Origin: an uncultured Bacilli bacterium
GTDB taxonomy: Bacteria > Bacillota_I > Bacilli_A > RF39 > UBA660
Length of the DNA stretch: 6,774 nucleotides
Direction of reading: 5' to 3'
NCBI GenBank assembly: GCA_944363755.1
Contig: CALVVC010000054.1
Coordinates: 1 to 6,774, forward strand
Part shown: positions 6,236 to 6,774 of the stretch, in pieces
Position numbering within the stretch: position 1 is the stretch's first letter
Layout: every line of letters begins with the position of its first letter
The notes under the pieces: model-generated
Databases searched by the model: none
What the model was told of the DNA's origin: nothing
What the model saw: the letters and a program-made list of their open reading frames with translations, nothing else
Program-made: the position numbers and the translations under genes

Positions 6236-6774
6236 TTATCCCTCCTCATCTATATCCATAATAATATTTAATTCATCTTCTGTTGGAAAATCTTTTAATA
6301 AATTATTAGGAAGTTCATTAAATATTTTATATTCACTAACTCCTAATGGTTTATTAATATATTTTAAAGTATAATCTACTATTTGATTATTTTTACCAGA
6401 ACACAAAATAATACCAATAGAAGGATTATCATTATCATCTTTAACTTGTTCATCTAAAACAGTCAAATAAAATCCCATTTTACTACCAAATTCAGGTTTA
6501 AACTTTCCTACTTTAAGTTCTACTGCCACATAACATTTAAGTTTAATATGGTAAAATAGCAAATCAATATAAAAATCTTCATCGTCTACAGTAATTTTAT
6601 ATTGATTACCAACAAACGAAAACCACTACCTAATTCTAATAGAACATTTTTTAAACGTTCTAGCATTTTATTTTCTAATTCTCTTTCCTTATAATCTTCA
6701 GTTAATTCTATTAAATCAAAGACATAAGGCTCTTTCATAATGTTATTAGCAAGATCACTATTTTCTTTTAAAGT
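6236..6774 (-). pseudogene. DUF1016/YhcG-family PD-(D/E)XK nuclease, frameshifted and running off the window
   Basis: Reading from 6774, one frame gives KEPYVFDLIELTEDYKEREL through LLELGSGF and then hits TAG at 6588-6586. The next frame continues the same protein as FVGNQYKITVDDEDFYIDLL, then YHIKLKCYVAVELKVGKFKP, ending at TAA 6238-6236. The join falls in a run of four A on the + strand (6619-6622): one more base there would restore GFSFVGNQY. Seen in the downstream part: the Asp of YIDLLF and the Glu-x-Lys of ELK, which form the PD-(D/E)XK active site, and the family motifs DNPSIGIILC and INKPLGVSEY. The N-terminal DUF1016 region would be beyond the window. The 3' end encodes DEEG, whose codons also form the ribosome binding site of the ZIP gene. 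It may be a decayed gene or a sequencing error. A small separate protein from the TTG at 6562 is unlikely because nothing resembling a ribosome binding site precedes it. Confidence 0.85.
6241..6246 (-). promoter_or_regulatory. Ribosome binding site of the ZIP gene, inside the nuclease remnant
   Basis: AGGAGG lies 8 bases before the ATG at 6232-6230, within the last codons of the preceding nuclease frame, so the two frames are positioned for translational coupling. Confidence 0.75.

Noticed and set aside
6180..6374. Open frame of 64 codons on the + strand
   Set aside because: It lies opposite the start of the ZIP gene and the end of the nuclease frame, its translation is low-complexity and resembles no family, and no ribosome binding site was seen.
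6236..6562. A separate small nuclease of 108 residues starting at TTG 6562
   Set aside because: The TTG is simply the Leu codon within the conserved YIDLLF motif, the family sequence continues upstream of it, and no ribosome binding site precedes it.
1..6774. UGA read as tryptophan (Mollicutes-type code)
   Set aside because: Trp codons in the Rpn, murB and PF06541 genes are TGG, and every gene reads through under the standard bacterial code. No gene ends in TGA, but with so few genes that is weak evidence.

Overview
The window is a strongly A+T-rich piece of a walled, low-G+C Gram-positive chromosome (Bacillota, probably an uncultured gut-type Bacilli or Clostridia lineage). The lineage is inferred from the murG-murB-divIB order, strong AGGAGG-type ribosome binding sites, the PF06541 membrane protein and the Rpn and DUF1016 accessory genes. 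Trp is coded by TGG, and every visible stop is TAA or TAG, so nothing points to a reassigned UGA.

Layout. Bases 1-618 (+ strand) hold the C-terminal part of an Rpn-family (PD-(D/E)XK) nuclease gene. It is followed by a short, separately translated copy of the same C-terminal tail, now broken by a one-base frameshift in a run of six G. A perfect 12-bp stem (603-632) closes this region and serves as a shared terminator for the genes converging on it. From 6774 down to 631 everything is on the - strand: a frameshifted DUF1016/YhcG-type nuclease remnant, a ZIP metal transporter, a PF06541 membrane protein, a phosphomannomutase/phosphoglucomutase, murG, murB and divIB. Gaps are 1 to 32 bases and several ribosome binding sites lie inside the end of the preceding gene, so 6232-631 reads as one operon.

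How the genes fit together. MurB makes UDP-N-acetylmuramate, MurG converts lipid I to lipid II, and DivIB helps organise the septal synthesis complex. The mutase probably supplies hexose-1-phosphate for surface glycans. The ZIP and PF06541 proteins are membrane passengers whose link to wall synthesis is only contextual. Both flanks are accessory nuclease genes carrying single-base homopolymer frameshifts, while the roughly 5.6 kb of core genes between them is intact.

Most of the window is ordinary. The part most worth a second look is bases 1-620: the Rpn gene carries an internal, perfect AAGGAGG upstream of a GTG, and the adjacent tail-only copy has the same AAGGAGG at almost the same distance from the shared block. 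This fits a small C-terminal Rpn product, like the intragenic inhibitor reported for E. coli rpnA, that has been duplicated into its own gene. That is an inference, not a demonstrated system.
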